64,000 nucleotides of DNA from DATFMP01 sp035266845. Its GTDB lineage: Bacteria > SAR324 > JACQKK01. The stretch covers positions 1 through 64,000 of the forward strand of contig DATFMP010000097.1 in the NCBI GenBank assembly GCA_035266845.1. Direction: 5' to 3'. Of this stretch, positions 1-9,228 are shown in pieces. Made by a program: the position numbers and the translations under genes. How positions within the stretch are numbered: position 1 is the first letter of the stretch; each line of letters starts with the position of its first letter. Under the pieces are notes generated by a model, which saw only the letters and a list, made by a program, of their open reading frames with translations, searched no databases and had not been told where the DNA came from.

Positions 1-97
1 AGCCTCCGCGCAACAGGGGGAGGCATTCGTCCAGCACCTCCGGGTGCGGGGCCGTCGTGGCTGCGTTGTCCAGATACAACTCAGGGTTCATCGCCAT
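1..97 (-). CDS. Cysteine desulfurase / class V aminotransferase, N-terminal fragment
   Basis: Only the first 32 codons lie in the window; the gene runs off the left edge. Read from position 97 on the minus strand, the product begins MAMNPELYLDNAATTAPHPE. The YLDNAATT motif near the N-terminus is the hallmark of NifS/IscS-type cysteine desulfurases, PLP enzymes that take sulfur from cysteine for Fe-S cluster or thionucleoside synthesis. The catalytic lysine and cysteine would be outside the window, so desulfurase cannot be separated from other class V aminotransferases. A second ATG at 91 is an equally good start. The gene is divergent from the MFS gene at 431. Confidence 0.8.
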   Translation of the reverse strand, partial: MAMNPELYLDNAATTAPHPEVLDECLPLLRGG

Positions 98-430
98 CCG
101 GTCTGTGGTGCGTCGTGACCATGTCGGGCGCCGGCCGGAACAGCAGCGCGGAACGGCAGACGCATGTCGGCTCAGTATAGCGAGCACGCCCGGAAGCGCG
201 CAAACGCCCGGTCCGCGGTGTCACCCCGGGCCTCACGGTCTCGCATCCCGGTGTGAGGGGCGTCCCCACCCGCCCGGCCAAGCGCAGGGTTCGTCACGCG
301 CGGGCTGGGACGCCCGCGCCACCCCGCAATCTTGCCGATCAGTGCCGATTGGCCGCGACATGCCAGCCCGCCCTGTGACGGGAAAGTGCCCCTGTGGTCC
401 GCGTTGACGAATCTCCGCGCCCACAGCAGA
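98..430. other. Intergenic region between divergent genes, with a dispersed repeat
   Basis: No convincing gene. Positions 297-322 carry a 26-base GC-rich sequence that recurs in reverse orientation at 41172-41197 with one mismatch. The rest is GC-rich with short self-complementary stretches. Promoters for both flanking genes should lie here, but none stands out. Confidence 0.5.
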
Positions 431-1696
431 ATGGCGCTTCCTTTCACTCGCGACGGGAGCGCAAGACCGGTGGATCTGCTGCAGCGGCGGTTGGGCCCCA
501 ACGCCCATGGCGTGGTGGTCGTGGTGGCCTCATGCCTCATCATGGGCATGGCCTTCGGATCGCTCCTCTCCGTCTCCGTGTTCTTCAAGCCACTGGAGCT
601 GGAGTTCGGCTGGGATCGTGGCGTGACCAGCTTCGCGTATTCCAGCGCTTCGTTCATGACCGGCGTGATGGGCATCGCCATGGGGCGGCTGGTGGATCGC
701 CTCTCGCCACGCCCCATCGTGCTGCTGGGTGCGGTGTCCATCGGGAGCGGCCTGCTGCTGCTCTCGCACATGCACGCCGTGTGGCAGCTCTACCTGTTCT
801 ATGGACTGCTGGTGGGCGGGCTGGGCAATGGCTGCTTCCTGATCCCGCTGCTGACCAACGTCGGCTTCTGGTTCGACCGCGGCAAGGGCCTCGCCATCGG
901 CTCGGTGATGGCGGGGCAAAGCCTGGGCGGCGCCCTGATGCCGGCCATCTCCCGCTATCTGCTGGCGGAGATGCCCTGGCGCGAAGCCTACCTGGTGCTG
1001 GGCCTCGGGGCCTGGGCCGTGCTGATTCCCCTCGCGCTGCTGGTGCGGCAGCCGCCCGGTCTCAGCGAGCTGAAGGCCTCGGCCTTGAAGCACGCGCTGC
1101 CCGCGGTGATCAGCCCCATGCGGCTCACAGCGACGTTGTGCGTGGCCATCGTGTGCTGCTGCATCTGCATGTCCATCCCCATCCTGCACGTATACCCGTT
1201 GGCGGTGGAAGCAGGGCTGTCCGCCGTGCAGGCCGCCTCCGTGCTGGGCGTGCTGATGAGCGTGAGCATCGTGGGCCGCGTGGGCATCGGCTCGGTGGCC
1301 GATCGGGTGGGCGGCGTACGCTCGCTCCTGCTGGCCTCCGGCGTACAGACGGCAACGATCTTCTGGTTCTCGCAAATGCACACCCTGCCCGGCCTGCTGC
1401 TGATCGCCGTGCTGTTCGGGATCGGCTACGGCGGCGTGATCCCCAGCTACGCCGTGATCATCCGCGAGCTGATCCCAGTGAACCGGGTCGGTCTGTCCAT
1501 GGGCATGGTGTTCTTCTTCGGCAACCTGGGCATGTCGTTGGGCGGCTACCTGGGCGGGCTGCTGTACGACCTGAGCGGCGCCTACCCGCTCTCTTACGCG
1601 GCCGGGGCGCTGGCCGGCGTGGCCAACCTGATCATCGTGGGGTCGCTGCTGCTGACGCTGCGGGCCCGGCAGGCACCGGTCCCTGTGCCGGCCTGA
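431..1696 (+). CDS. MFS transporter, monocarboxylate/oxalate-formate type
   Basis: A 421-residue integral membrane protein with about twelve hydrophobic segments and the two-lobed layout of the major facilitator superfamily. The N-terminal segment runs into FFKPLELEFGWDRG, a pattern typical of the monocarboxylate/oxalate-formate antiporter branch. A second conserved stretch (RVGIGSVADRVGG) follows the midpoint loop. It probably moves a small organic anion across the inner membrane, but the substrate is not readable. ATG 431 was chosen because the hydrophobic core follows soon after; in-frame starts further upstream, such as 332, would add a charged leader. The gene is convergent with the PilZ gene, 49 bases away. 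Confidence 0.8.
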   Translation: MALPFTRDGSARPVDLLQRRLGPNAHGVVVVVASCLIMGMAFGSLLSVSVFFKPLELEFGWDRGVTSFAYSSASFMTGVMGIAMGRLVDRLSPRPIVLLGAVSIGSGLLLLSHMHAVWQLYLFYGLLVGGLGNGCFLIPLLTNVGFWFDRGKGLAIGSVMAGQSLGGALMPAISRYLLAEMPWREAYLVLGLGAWAVLIPLALLVRQPPGLSELKASALKHALPAVISPMRLTATLCVAIVCCCICMSIPILHVYPLAVEAGLSAVQAASVLGVLMSVSIVGRVGIGSVADRVGGVRSLLLASGVQTATIFWFSQMHTLPGLLLIAVLFGIGYGGVIPSYAVIIRELIPVNRVGLSMGMVFFFGNLGMSLGGYLGGLLYDLSGAYPLSYAAGALAGVANLIIVGSLLLTLRARQAPVPVPA

Positions 1697-1745
1697 GCGG
1701 CGCGCCACGGCAGCTGCGCGTTCGTGGCGGCTCCAGGCGGTGGGA

Positions 1746-2174
1746 TCACTTCTTGCGCTTGGGGCCTTCCGTCTTGCGCCGGTCCAGTTCCTTGACCATC
1801 ACCAGCAGATACTTGCCCTGTTCCTCCTCGGGGAACTTGCATTGCACGCGGTAGAGCGTATGCGAGAAGTCCTCGTCCGCCTCCTCCAGACGACAGGAGA
1901 CGACGACCGCGTCCACGGTGAACAGGTTGCCCACCGTGATGTTGAGCGGCTGACCCAGTTGCACGGGGAAGTTGGAGTGAAATGCCACGCCGCCCACGGA
2001 GACGTCGATGGCGCTCACCTGCAGTTGCGCGCGCACGGTCAGCTCGGTGGCATCCGCCCGCAGGCGTGGCGTGTTGCGGCGCTCGGAGCCGGGCTTGCTG
2101 CCATCCAGCTCGCCCCGCTCACGGCCCTCCTCTATGACCTGCTCATAGAGCTTTTCGATGTCGTCCGTTGCCAT
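1746..2174 (-). CDS. PilZ domain protein (cyclic-di-GMP receptor)
   Basis: A 142-residue soluble protein. After a short acidic helix (MATDDIEKLYEQV) comes the RNTPR signature and, about 35 residues later, DVSVGG. Together these are the RxxxR and [D/N]xSxxG motifs that bind cyclic-di-GMP in PilZ domains. The C-terminus is lysine-rich (KTEGPKRKK). As a stand-alone PilZ protein it would act as an adaptor that changes a partner after binding the messenger; nothing next to it identifies the partner. ATG 2174 is preferred to a longer in-frame extension to 2342, which has low-complexity composition. Confidence 0.85.
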   Translation of the reverse strand: MATDDIEKLYEQVIEEGRERGELDGSKPGSERRNTPRLRADATELTVRAQLQVSAIDVSVGGVAFHSNFPVQLGQPLNITVGNLFTVDAVVVSCRLEEADEDFSHTLYRVQCKFPEEEQGKYLLVMVKELDRRKTEGPKRKK

Positions 2175-2425
2175 CGCTCCAACATCATCCGAACGGAGGG
2201 TCCAAACGGCGGCGGCGCACTCAGCTCCACCCCGCCCCCCGGAAAGGCTCAGACGCCCGGCGCCCCTTAGCACAATACACGACACCTGCCCCTGGCGGCC
2301 GGGCCCAAAGATTCCCTGCAAGTAATGCAGATTGCGCCACAAATCAAGCGCGAAGCACCGTCAGACGGGCATTGCATGGGCTCCTGGGCGGGCCCCGGCG
2401 CGCCGGAGGCCTGGATGCGGGGCGC

Positions 2426-4060
2426 TCAGCCGATTTGCTTGCGGCGTCGGGAAAGGTAGTCCACCAGCAGGTACTTGCCCAGGTTGTGCGGAAGACTGTA
2501 GAAGGCGCGGCCGTGATTGACCCGCACCATCTCCTCCACGAACTTCGTCAGCACCGGGTTATCGTCCAGCATGAACACGTTGATGACGACGTTGTCCCGC
2601 GTGCAGTTGTCCACCTCCCGCAAGGTCTCCCGGTAGATATCCGGCGGGATGGAGCCCATGAAGCCAGGCCATTGGGCGTTGGTGTAGCCGTTGATGTGCG
2701 TGGCCGTAGGCTGGCCGTCGGTAATGACGATCACCTGCCGGTTGGTGGCGCGGTGGCGGCGGAAGATCTGGCGCGCGAGCCACAGTCCCTCCTGGATATT
2801 CGTGAAGGGGTCGCTGGGGTCCCAGGTAGCCTCGGTCAGCTGCTCGGGCGTCAGCTCGCGCGCCCGGGTGGAAAAGCCGACCGTATAGTAGTTGTCGCGC
2901 GGATACGTGATGCGGATCAGGTGATCCATGGCCAGCGCCACGCGCTTAGCCGCGGGGAAGCGCCCGTCGCGGGACATGGACCAGCTCATGTCCAGCATCA
3001 GCACGGTGGTCGACTGCGTTTCGTGGCGCTCCTCGTAGACCTCGAAGTCCTCCGGCGCCAGCCGCAGCCGGCCACTGCCGTAGCCGCGCGCGATGGCGTG
3101 CTTGAGGGTGTTCACAAGGTCCACGTTGAACGGCTTGCCGAACTCGTAGGGGGTCGTCTCCTCCGGATTGTTGGCGGAAACGCCCCGGCTGGCCTGCTCG
3201 TGGGCACCGAAGGTGTCTTTGCGCAGGTCGCGGAAGATCTCGTTGAGCGCGTTCTGGCCGATCTTGCGGAAGCCCTTGGGCGTGAGCCGGACGCCCTCTT
3301 CCCCGCGCCGGATGTAGCCGGCATCCTCCAGACGGTCGGCGAGATCGCTGAGGATGACGAGCGACTGGATCGCCTCCTCGCCCATGTGGGCCTTGAAGTC
3401 CTCCAGCGAGATCTCGCGGAAGCGCCCCGAGCGCAGGGCTTCAGCCAAGCCGGCCATCTGCTTGAAGTGCGCCATCATCTCCGCGGCCTGCTCGAAGTCC
3501 AGCGATTCCGCACCCTGGAACTGCCGCCCATAGCGCAGGATGAATTGCTCGAGCTCGGAGATGGTCTCCTGCTGGCGGCGCAGCTCGTCAAAGAGGCGCT
3601 GTGCTTCGGAGTCGAGGAAGCCCGGGCTCTCGTTGTATTCGGAGAGTTTCTCGATGGCCTCGCTGGCCTTGACGGGCAGGCCGCGCAGGAACTCCTCGCG
3701 CCGGTGCAGCTCCGGGTGGATGCTGCCCAACTCCTCGCGCGCGGTCTTCAGCTCGCGCTCCACGATTTCCTGGATCTTGTCCTGGATATCATCCAGCGCG
3801 CTGTTGAAGTTGTACTGCTGGAAAGCGGCTTGGCGCTGCTTGCGCAAGTCCTGCAGCAGCTCGTCGGTGCCCATCACCCGGAGGTTGAACTCCGGGAGCT
3901 GGATGCCCTGGCGCATCAGCCACTCCATCGCTTCCTGGGCCGACAGGCTCCAGTTCATGTAGTGGCTGAGCTCTTCGAACAGGCGGTCCGCGAGGGACTC
4001 GTCGTCCAGGTCAAGCCATTTCTGGGTTCCGTCCCATCGACTGTACCTTGCTCGCTTCAT
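2426..4060 (-). CDS. VWA-domain protein paired with a MoxR-like ATPase
   Basis: A 544-residue protein. Residues 1-350 are mainly charged and helical. The C-terminal third is a von Willebrand factor A domain with an intact metal-ion-dependent adhesion site: DMSWS at residues 357-361, a threonine in FTNIQEG and an aspartate in VITDGQP. Its start codon lies inside the 3' end of the ATPase gene (50-base overlap), so the two are almost certainly translationally coupled and work together. Such MoxR/VWA pairs resemble the BchI/BchD and CbbQ/CbbO arrangements, where the ATPase remodels a target and the VWA subunit recruits it. The target is unknown. Confidence 0.8.
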   Translation of the reverse strand: MKRARYSRWDGTQKWLDLDDESLADRLFEELSHYMNWSLSAQEAMEWLMRQGIQLPEFNLRVMGTDELLQDLRKQRQAAFQQYNFNSALDDIQDKIQEIVERELKTAREELGSIHPELHRREEFLRGLPVKASEAIEKLSEYNESPGFLDSEAQRLFDELRRQQETISELEQFILRYGRQFQGAESLDFEQAAEMMAHFKQMAGLAEALRSGRFREISLEDFKAHMGEEAIQSLVILSDLADRLEDAGYIRRGEEGVRLTPKGFRKIGQNALNEIFRDLRKDTFGAHEQASRGVSANNPEETTPYEFGKPFNVDLVNTLKHAIARGYGSGRLRLAPEDFEVYEERHETQSTTVLMLDMSWSMSRDGRFPAAKRVALAMDHLIRITYPRDNYYTVGFSTRARELTPEQLTEATWDPSDPFTNIQEGLWLARQIFRRHRATNRQVIVITDGQPTATHINGYTNAQWPGFMGSIPPDIYRETLREVDNCTRDNVVINVFMLDDNPVLTKFVEEMVRVNHGRAFYSLPHNLGKYLLVDYLSRRRKQIG

Positions 4061-5462
4061 TGTAGATCACCTTGCCGTCGACGACTTCGCGATTGAGCTT
4101 GTTGTGGAGGTGCAGGCCCTCCAGGATGAACTCGATCGCCGCGGCCATCTCGCCCGGGGATTCGCCGATGTTCAGCTTCTCGATGCCCTGGCGCAGCCCC
4201 CGCACCTGGGTGAGGTGGTTCAGATACTCCTGCGCGGGCATGTCGTCGGCCACCTCTACCCACCAGCCCTCCTGGAAGCTGGAGACGAGCAGCTCCAGGT
4301 CGTCCACATCCAGGTACTCGTCGAACACGCTGAGCAGCGCCTTCTCGATCAGCTTGAGGATGATCTGCTCCTGCGTCTTCTCGCCTACTCCGTATTCCAG
4401 CTCCAGCTTGCCATCCGTGGTGGCGACGATGGCGTCCAGGTCCGTAACGCGCGGCACGATCACCTGCTCGCGGAAGCGGATGGCGCGCTTCTCCGCGTTG
4501 CTCACGAGGCTCTGCATGTTGCTGATGGACATGCGCACGGATACACCGGAGACCTGGTTCACGTCCGGCGACTTGCGGGCCTGGAAGGTCAGCTCCGTAA
4601 TCACCTCGCGCAGGAACTGGGGCACGATCACCGGGCGCCCGGCACGGGCCTGGGTGCCCGTCTCCTGGTCGATGATGTCGAGCTCGATCTCTCGATTGAG
4701 CGGGTAGTGCGTGCGGATGTGCGCCGAATACCGATCCTTGAGGGGCGTGATGATGCGGCCGCGACTGGTGTAATCCTCCGGGTTGGCCGTGGCCACCACC
4801 AGCACGTCCAGCGGCAGCCGGATCGTATAGCCCTTGATCTGGATGTCCCGCTCTTCGAGGATGTTGAACAGGCTCACCTGCACCTTCTCCGCCAAGTCCG
4901 GCAGCTCGTTGATGGCGAAGATGCCCCTATTGGCACGTGGGATCAGGCCGTAGTGGATGGTCAGCTCGTCGCTGAGGTAGCGTCCCTCGGCTACCTTGAT
5001 GGGGTCGATCTCCCCGATCAGCTCGGCCGAAGTTGTGTCCGGTGTGGCCAGCTTTTCCGAATAGCGCCGGTCACGCGGCACCCACTCGACCTCCATCGCG
5101 TCGCCGTGCTCCGCGATCAGCGCCTTGCCGTAATGGCTGATGGGGGTGAAGGGACTGTCGTGCACCTCGCTGCCCTTCACGACCGGGATGTGCTCATCCA
5201 GCAGCCGCACCAGGGCGCGGATGATACGCGTCTTGCCCTGGCCGCGTTCGCCCAGGTAGATCATGTCGTGCCCGGAGAGAATGGCATTCTCGATCTGGGG
5301 CAGCACGGTGGTCTCGTAGCCCACGATGCCGGGGAAAAGCTGCTCCCCCTGCTCCATCGCGCGCGTGAGGTTCTTGCGCATTTCCTCGCGCACGGTCATG
5401 GGCTGGTAGCCTGCAGCCTTCAGCTCGCCCAGGGTGCGCGGTTTCGCTTTCGCTTGAGCCAT
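4011..5462 (-). CDS. MoxR/magnesium-chelatase-like AAA+ ATPase
   Basis: A 483-residue AAA+ protein. The Walker A motif GERGQGKT is at residues 71-78. A Walker B-like segment follows in the stretch GIFAINELPDL, and an RGRIITPLKDR segment fits the sensor/arginine-finger region. The family assembles ring oligomers that use ATP to activate or insert cofactors into partner proteins, normally with a VWA-domain co-chaperone; the gene overlapping its 3' end encodes one. ATG 5462 (MAQAKAKPR) is preferred to an upstream in-frame start at 5519. Close homologues are often named magnesium chelatase or sigma-54-interacting protein, but no chlorophyll genes are present here, so chelatase activity is not implied. 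Confidence 0.8.
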   Translation of the reverse strand: MAQAKAKPRTLGELKAAGYQPMTVREEMRKNLTRAMEQGEQLFPGIVGYETTVLPQIENAILSGHDMIYLGERGQGKTRIIRALVRLLDEHIPVVKGSEVHDSPFTPISHYGKALIAEHGDAMEVEWVPRDRRYSEKLATPDTTSAELIGEIDPIKVAEGRYLSDELTIHYGLIPRANRGIFAINELPDLAEKVQVSLFNILEERDIQIKGYTIRLPLDVLVVATANPEDYTSRGRIITPLKDRYSAHIRTHYPLNREIELDIIDQETGTQARAGRPVIVPQFLREVITELTFQARKSPDVNQVSGVSVRMSISNMQSLVSNAEKRAIRFREQVIVPRVTDLDAIVATTDGKLELEYGVGEKTQEQIILKLIEKALLSVFDEYLDVDDLELLVSSFQEGWWVEVADDMPAQEYLNHLTQVRGLRQGIEKLNIGESPGEMAAAIEFILEGLHLHNKLNREVVDGKVIYNEASKVQSMGRNPEMA

Positions 5463-5582
5463 CGTCACGAATCGAATGCAATCAGTTGCCGGTTGCCGCC
5501 GCGGATGCCGCACCTGCACATCGGCGCACCGTCAACCAAGGGTACGCCACAGCCTCGCGCCTGCCTAGCGCCGTGGACAGAG

Positions 5583-6344
5583 TCATGCGAACTGCACCGA
5601 GAGCCGGCCATCGGCCCAGTGCCGGGCGGCCACCGCGCGCCAGTCGGCCGCGGAGGCATCGAGCACCTCCTGGGGTGCCAGGTGGTGCATGTCCTGCAGG
5701 AAGCGCTCCAGTTCGGCTTCCGTCTCGTCGGCCGCGCGCTCGAACCATGCCGCCACGGCCTCCTGCTCCACAGGTTCCAGCGGGCGCTGCCCGAAGCGCA
5801 CCAGGATGCGGTTCATGCGCTCGAAGATGCCCGCGTTACTGAGATAGGCATCGGCGAAGCGGCCCTCCACGATGCGCGCCAGGAAAGTCTCGAAGGCACC
5901 CCGCTCCGCCTCCGGGTGGGCCGCCACGAACCGGGACAGCAGCGGCACGGCGCCCTCAACGTCGCGGTAGAACGCATCGGCCAGACCGGGGTCGCGGCGC
6001 AGCAGCAGGTGATCGAGAAACAGCTCGCACAGCACGTGCGCGGGCAGGAAGCGCTTCAGGCCGGGCCTGCGCGAGGCCTCCAGCAGCACCGCCTGAATCG
6101 CATCCGCCGAGCGCCGGAACACCGGCGCGCGGTGGAAGCGGGCGTCCACGCGATGATGGAAGTCCACCCCGGCCAGCAGCGCCTCCATCCCGGGCACCTG
6201 TGCCGCGCGGTCGCTCCAGGCGCGGACGAGGGCCAGCGGGCGCACCTTGCGGCGGTAGAGCGCGGCCAGATCCGGCAGCACCGCCCCGGCGCGCACCTCC
6301 GGCGAAGGCACGGCAGCGCAAGTGTAATGGCCAATCAAATTCAT
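5583..6344 (-). CDS. ACP phosphodiesterase-like (DUF479) protein
   Basis: A 253-residue protein beginning MNLIGHYTCA. Three spaced motifs match the AcpH layout: an N-terminal histidine, GAVLPDL with its aspartate, VDFHHRVDARFH, and later LFLDHLL. In the enteric AcpH these form an HD-like metal site that removes the phosphopantetheine arm from acyl carrier protein. This protein is about 60 residues longer than AcpH, the extra length being a C-terminal helical part, so the exact substrate is uncertain. It stands alone between the ATPase/VWA operon and the divergent lolC-type gene. Confidence 0.5.
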   Translation of the reverse strand: MNLIGHYTCAAVPSPEVRAGAVLPDLAALYRRKVRPLALVRAWSDRAAQVPGMEALLAGVDFHHRVDARFHRAPVFRRSADAIQAVLLEASRRPGLKRFLPAHVLCELFLDHLLLRRDPGLADAFYRDVEGAVPLLSRFVAAHPEAERGAFETFLARIVEGRFADAYLSNAGIFERMNRILVRFGQRPLEPVEQEAVAAWFERAADETEAELERFLQDMHHLAPQEVLDASAADWRAVAARHWADGRLSVQFA

Positions 6345-6500
6345 GGACCGTCCTGTGCGCGTGTAAGCCCCGGCGGTTGCCGAGGGATCGAACTGGGGGG
6401 CGGCCGCGAGACGCGGGTCAGTGCAGCCGGGCGCACGCGGAGCGCGTGCCGCTCATTGTACCGGAGTGACCGGGGGATGCCAAGTTAAGGGGCCCACCCA

Positions 6501-6530
6501 TTGGCCCGCCCCCCGGGCGGATGCTAGACT
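6501..6530 (+). promoter_or_regulatory. Candidate sigma-70-type promoter of the lolC-type gene
   Basis: TTGGCC at 6501-6506 and TAGACT at 6525-6530 are separated by 18 bases and lie about 58 bases before the GTG start at 6588. The match to TTGACA/TATAAT is partial. A TANACT -10 also appears in front of the genes at 16508 and 17616. Confidence 0.35.
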
Positions 6531-6587
6531 CGGCTGCGAACACCACCCGCGGCCCCTGGCCGCGCCAACCCCGCTCCGGCCCTGCCC

Positions 6588-7859
6588 GTGCGCATCGAAT
6601 CGTTCATCGGCGTGCGCTTTCTGCGCTCGCCCCGCCAGACCCGCTCCATCTCCGTGGTGACGTGGATTTCGGCCGTGGGCGTGATGCTGGGCGTGACGGC
6701 GCTGATCATCACCATCTCAGTGATGAACGGGTTTCGCGAGAACCTGTTCCTGGCCGTCACCGGCACGATGGCCCATGCGCGTGTGCTGCCGCCCGAGGGC
6801 GATCTGGACAGCCCGCACCTGGCCAGCCTGACCGAGCGGCTGAAAGAACTCCCGCAGGTGGTGGCCACGGCGCCCTACCTATCGCGCCAAGCCTTCCTGC
6901 GGGCCGAGGGCGAGTACCGCGCCATCATCCTGCGCGGGATCGACCCGGCGGTGGAGGGCCGTGTGAGCGAGTTGCCACGCTTTGTGCTGGTCGGGGGCAG
7001 CGAGGGTGAGCTGGTGCGGGCCAAGCCGGGCCAAGCCCTGGCCGGGCTGGCCTATCCGCCCCCCGCAGGGCAGCGCGCGGGCATCCTGCTGGGCCGCCCC
7101 CTGGCCGCCAGCCTGCACCTGCACATCGGCGACGAACTGGACGTAATCTCCACCGCCCAGCGCATCACCCCCATCGGCCCCGTGCCGCTCATCAAGCGCT
7201 TCCGGCTGGCCGGGGTGTTCGAGACAGGCCTGGGCGGGGTGGACGAGGTGACCGCCTTTGTGGACCTCTCCCTGGCGCAGAAGCTCTACCGGGCGGGCGA
7301 CCGCGTGAGCGGGGTCAGCGTGCGCGTGCGCGACCCGCAGTCCATCGACGGCGACGCCCTGCGCGCGGCGCTGCCGGGCTACCAGGTGCGCACCTGGGCG
7401 GAGGAGAACCGCAACATCTTCCAGGTGATGCGGCTGGAGAAGCTGGGTGTGTTCCTGATCCTCACACTGATCATCGTGGTGGCCTTCTTCAACATCATCG
7501 GCTCGTTGATCATGCAGGTGCTGGAGAAGCGCAAGGCCATCGCCGTGCTGAAGTCCCTGGGCGCCTCCAACCGCATGGTGCGGCGCGTGTTCTTCATGCA
7601 GGGCGTCTGGATCGGGATCGTGGGCACGCTGGCCGGCCTGGGGCTGGGACTGCTGGGCTGCTGGGCCCTGGCCACGTTTAACCTGGTGCCCCTGCCCGAG
7701 GGCGTGTTCCCCCTGGCCCGGCGCCTGCCCGTGCTGATCGAGCCCACGGACCTGCTGCTGATCACCGGCAGCTCGTTCCTGATCTGCCTGCTGGTAACGC
7801 TCTATCCGGCCAGCGCCGCCGCCCGCACCAAGCCCGTGGAAAACCTGCGCAATGAGTGA
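6588..7859 (+). CDS. lolC: Lipoprotein-releasing ABC transporter permease, LolC/LolE family
   Basis: A 423-residue inner-membrane protein with the LolC/E layout: one N-terminal membrane helix (about residues 20-45), a large periplasmic domain, then three C-terminal helices. The beginning MRIESFIGVRFLRS and the stretch ISAVGVMLGVTALIITISVM are typical. LolCDE extracts outer-membrane lipoproteins from the inner membrane and passes them to LolA. The start is GTG at 6588 with no clear ribosome binding site. Unusually, neither lolD nor a second permease gene follows; the next gene is dapA. The C-terminus (KPVENLRNE) has an apparent relict copy after dapA, at 9242-9268. Confidence 0.85.
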   Translation: MRIESFIGVRFLRSPRQTRSISVVTWISAVGVMLGVTALIITISVMNGFRENLFLAVTGTMAHARVLPPEGDLDSPHLASLTERLKELPQVVATAPYLSRQAFLRAEGEYRAIILRGIDPAVEGRVSELPRFVLVGGSEGELVRAKPGQALAGLAYPPPAGQRAGILLGRPLAASLHLHIGDELDVISTAQRITPIGPVPLIKRFRLAGVFETGLGGVDEVTAFVDLSLAQKLYRAGDRVSGVSVRVRDPQSIDGDALRAALPGYQVRTWAEENRNIFQVMRLEKLGVFLILTLIIVVAFFNIIGSLIMQVLEKRKAIAVLKSLGASNRMVRRVFFMQGVWIGIVGTLAGLGLGLLGCWALATFNLVPLPEGVFPLARRLPVLIEPTDLLLITGSSFLICLLVTLYPASAAARTKPVENLRNE

Positions 7860-8325
7860 GTCGGGCCGGCGTGCCCTGAGCGTCCGCCGAACGGACGTGC
7901 TACCCCTCATCCGTGGGCGCGTGACAACCAACGGCACGTGTGACACGGTTCCCTCGTAGCGCCATTCCGGTCTGGGGGCCTGTTCCCTCGGGCTGTTGAT
8001 CCTCGATGCCGCTGAGGTTGGGCTGTGACGGCCACGCCATTGACCACTGACGAACGCATGCGGGCGGGACGGGTTCCGGCACGCGCATGCGTTTGCCCGA
8101 TGGCAGCCACCGTGCGCTCCCAGCAGTGCCTGAAGCAACAAGCCAAGAAGGGGGGCCTCCCCCTTATCTCCTCCGCGCTGTAACCCAAAACCCCCATTCG
8201 TATTCCCTTCCGGGACGCGGCCGACGCCGCGGCCTCCGAGCCGTGCGTCACTGCGTGCCCGGGCACGCCGCGCTGCCTGCGGCGGATACTTGTGCTGCGC
8301 GACTCGCGCAGGAGGAGAGACTGTC
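7860..8325. other. Gap between the lolC-type gene and dapA
   Basis: No gene supported over 466 bases; short reading frames here lack family resemblance. A small hairpin (GTCCG/CGGAC) lies about 30 bases after the permease stop. The AGGAGG-like sequence at about 8310-8315 is the dapA ribosome binding site. This is where lolD would be expected in a standard lol operon, and none is present. Confidence 0.5.
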
Positions 8326-9228
8326 ATGCATACGAACTCGAATACCGAACCTTTCCGGATCGCCGGGCTGGGCACGGCCCTGGTGACCCCCTTCGCTGCC
8401 GACGGCAGCCTGGACCGGGCCGCCCTCAGGCGCCTCATCCAGTTCCAGATCGCGGGCGGTGTGGACTTCCTCGTGCCCCTGGGCTCCACGGGCGAGGCGT
8501 CCACACTCGACGATGCGGAGCAGTTGCAGGTGGTCGAGACGACGCTCGACGAGGCCGGCGACCGGGTCCCGATCGTCGTGGGTTGCAGCCACAACGACAC
8601 GCGTGCCCTCATCCAGCGCGCCGGCCAGTTCAGTGCGCTAGGCGCGCGGCATGTGCTGTCCGCCAGCCCGTACTACAACAAGCCCACCCAGGAGGGCATC
8701 TACCGGCACTATCGGGCGCTTCGGGAAGCGACAGGTCTGAACGTGGTGGCCTACACGATCCCCGGGCGCACGGGCGGCAACATCCTCCCGGATACGATGG
8801 TGCGGCTCGTGGACAACGGAATCGTCTGCGGCATCAAGGAGGCTTCCGGCAGCATCCTGCAGATTCAGCAGACCTGCCGGCTGGTCGGCGGCCGCTGCGC
8901 GGTGTTCTCCGGCGACGACGCCATGACCCTGCCCGTGATGGCGGTGGGCGGGGCCGGCGTGATTGCCACAGCGTCCAACGCTGTGCCCGGCGCCATGCGG
9001 CGGTGGGTGGACGAGCTGCGCGAGGGACGGTTCGATCTGGCCCGGGAGCGGCTCCCCGCGCTGCTGCCGCTGTTCGATGCCTGCGCGGCCGAGCCCAACC
9101 CCATCCCCATCAAGGCGGCCTTGCACCTGATAGGGCTCGGGGAGCCGGTCTACCGTTTGCCGCTCGTCCCACCCGCCTCCGCGACGGTCGACGCGTTGCG
9201 GCAGGCGCTGCAGCCGTTCCTGGAGTGA
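8326..9228 (+). CDS. dapA: 4-hydroxy-tetrahydrodipicolinate synthase
   Basis: A 300-residue (beta/alpha)8 enzyme that condenses pyruvate with aspartate semialdehyde, the first step specific to lysine and diaminopimelate synthesis. The Schiff-base lysine is K171 in GIKEASG. The proton-relay tyrosine is Y143 and the substrate-binding arginine R148, in AYTIPGRTG. GSTGEAST (residues 53-60) matches the usual GTTGE loop, with serine at the first threonine. ATG 8326 is preceded by GGAGGAG with ideal spacing. It stands apart from other amino-acid genes. The wider family also includes N-acetylneuraminate lyases; the motifs favour DapA. Confidence 0.88.
   Translation: MHTNSNTEPFRIAGLGTALVTPFAADGSLDRAALRRLIQFQIAGGVDFLVPLGSTGEASTLDDAEQLQVVETTLDEAGDRVPIVVGCSHNDTRALIQRAGQFSALGARHVLSASPYYNKPTQEGIYRHYRALREATGLNVVAYTIPGRTGGNILPDTMVRLVDNGIVCGIKEASGSILQIQQTCRLVGGRCAVFSGDDAMTLPVMAVGGAGVIATASNAVPGAMRRWVDELREGRFDLARERLPALLPLFDACAAEPNPIPIKAALHLIGLGEPVYRLPLVPPASATVDALRQALQPFLE

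Noticed and set aside
4104..6488. A 794-codon open frame on the plus strand
   Set aside because: Antisense to the MoxR-type ATPase and the ACP-phosphodiesterase-like gene; no recognisable motifs.
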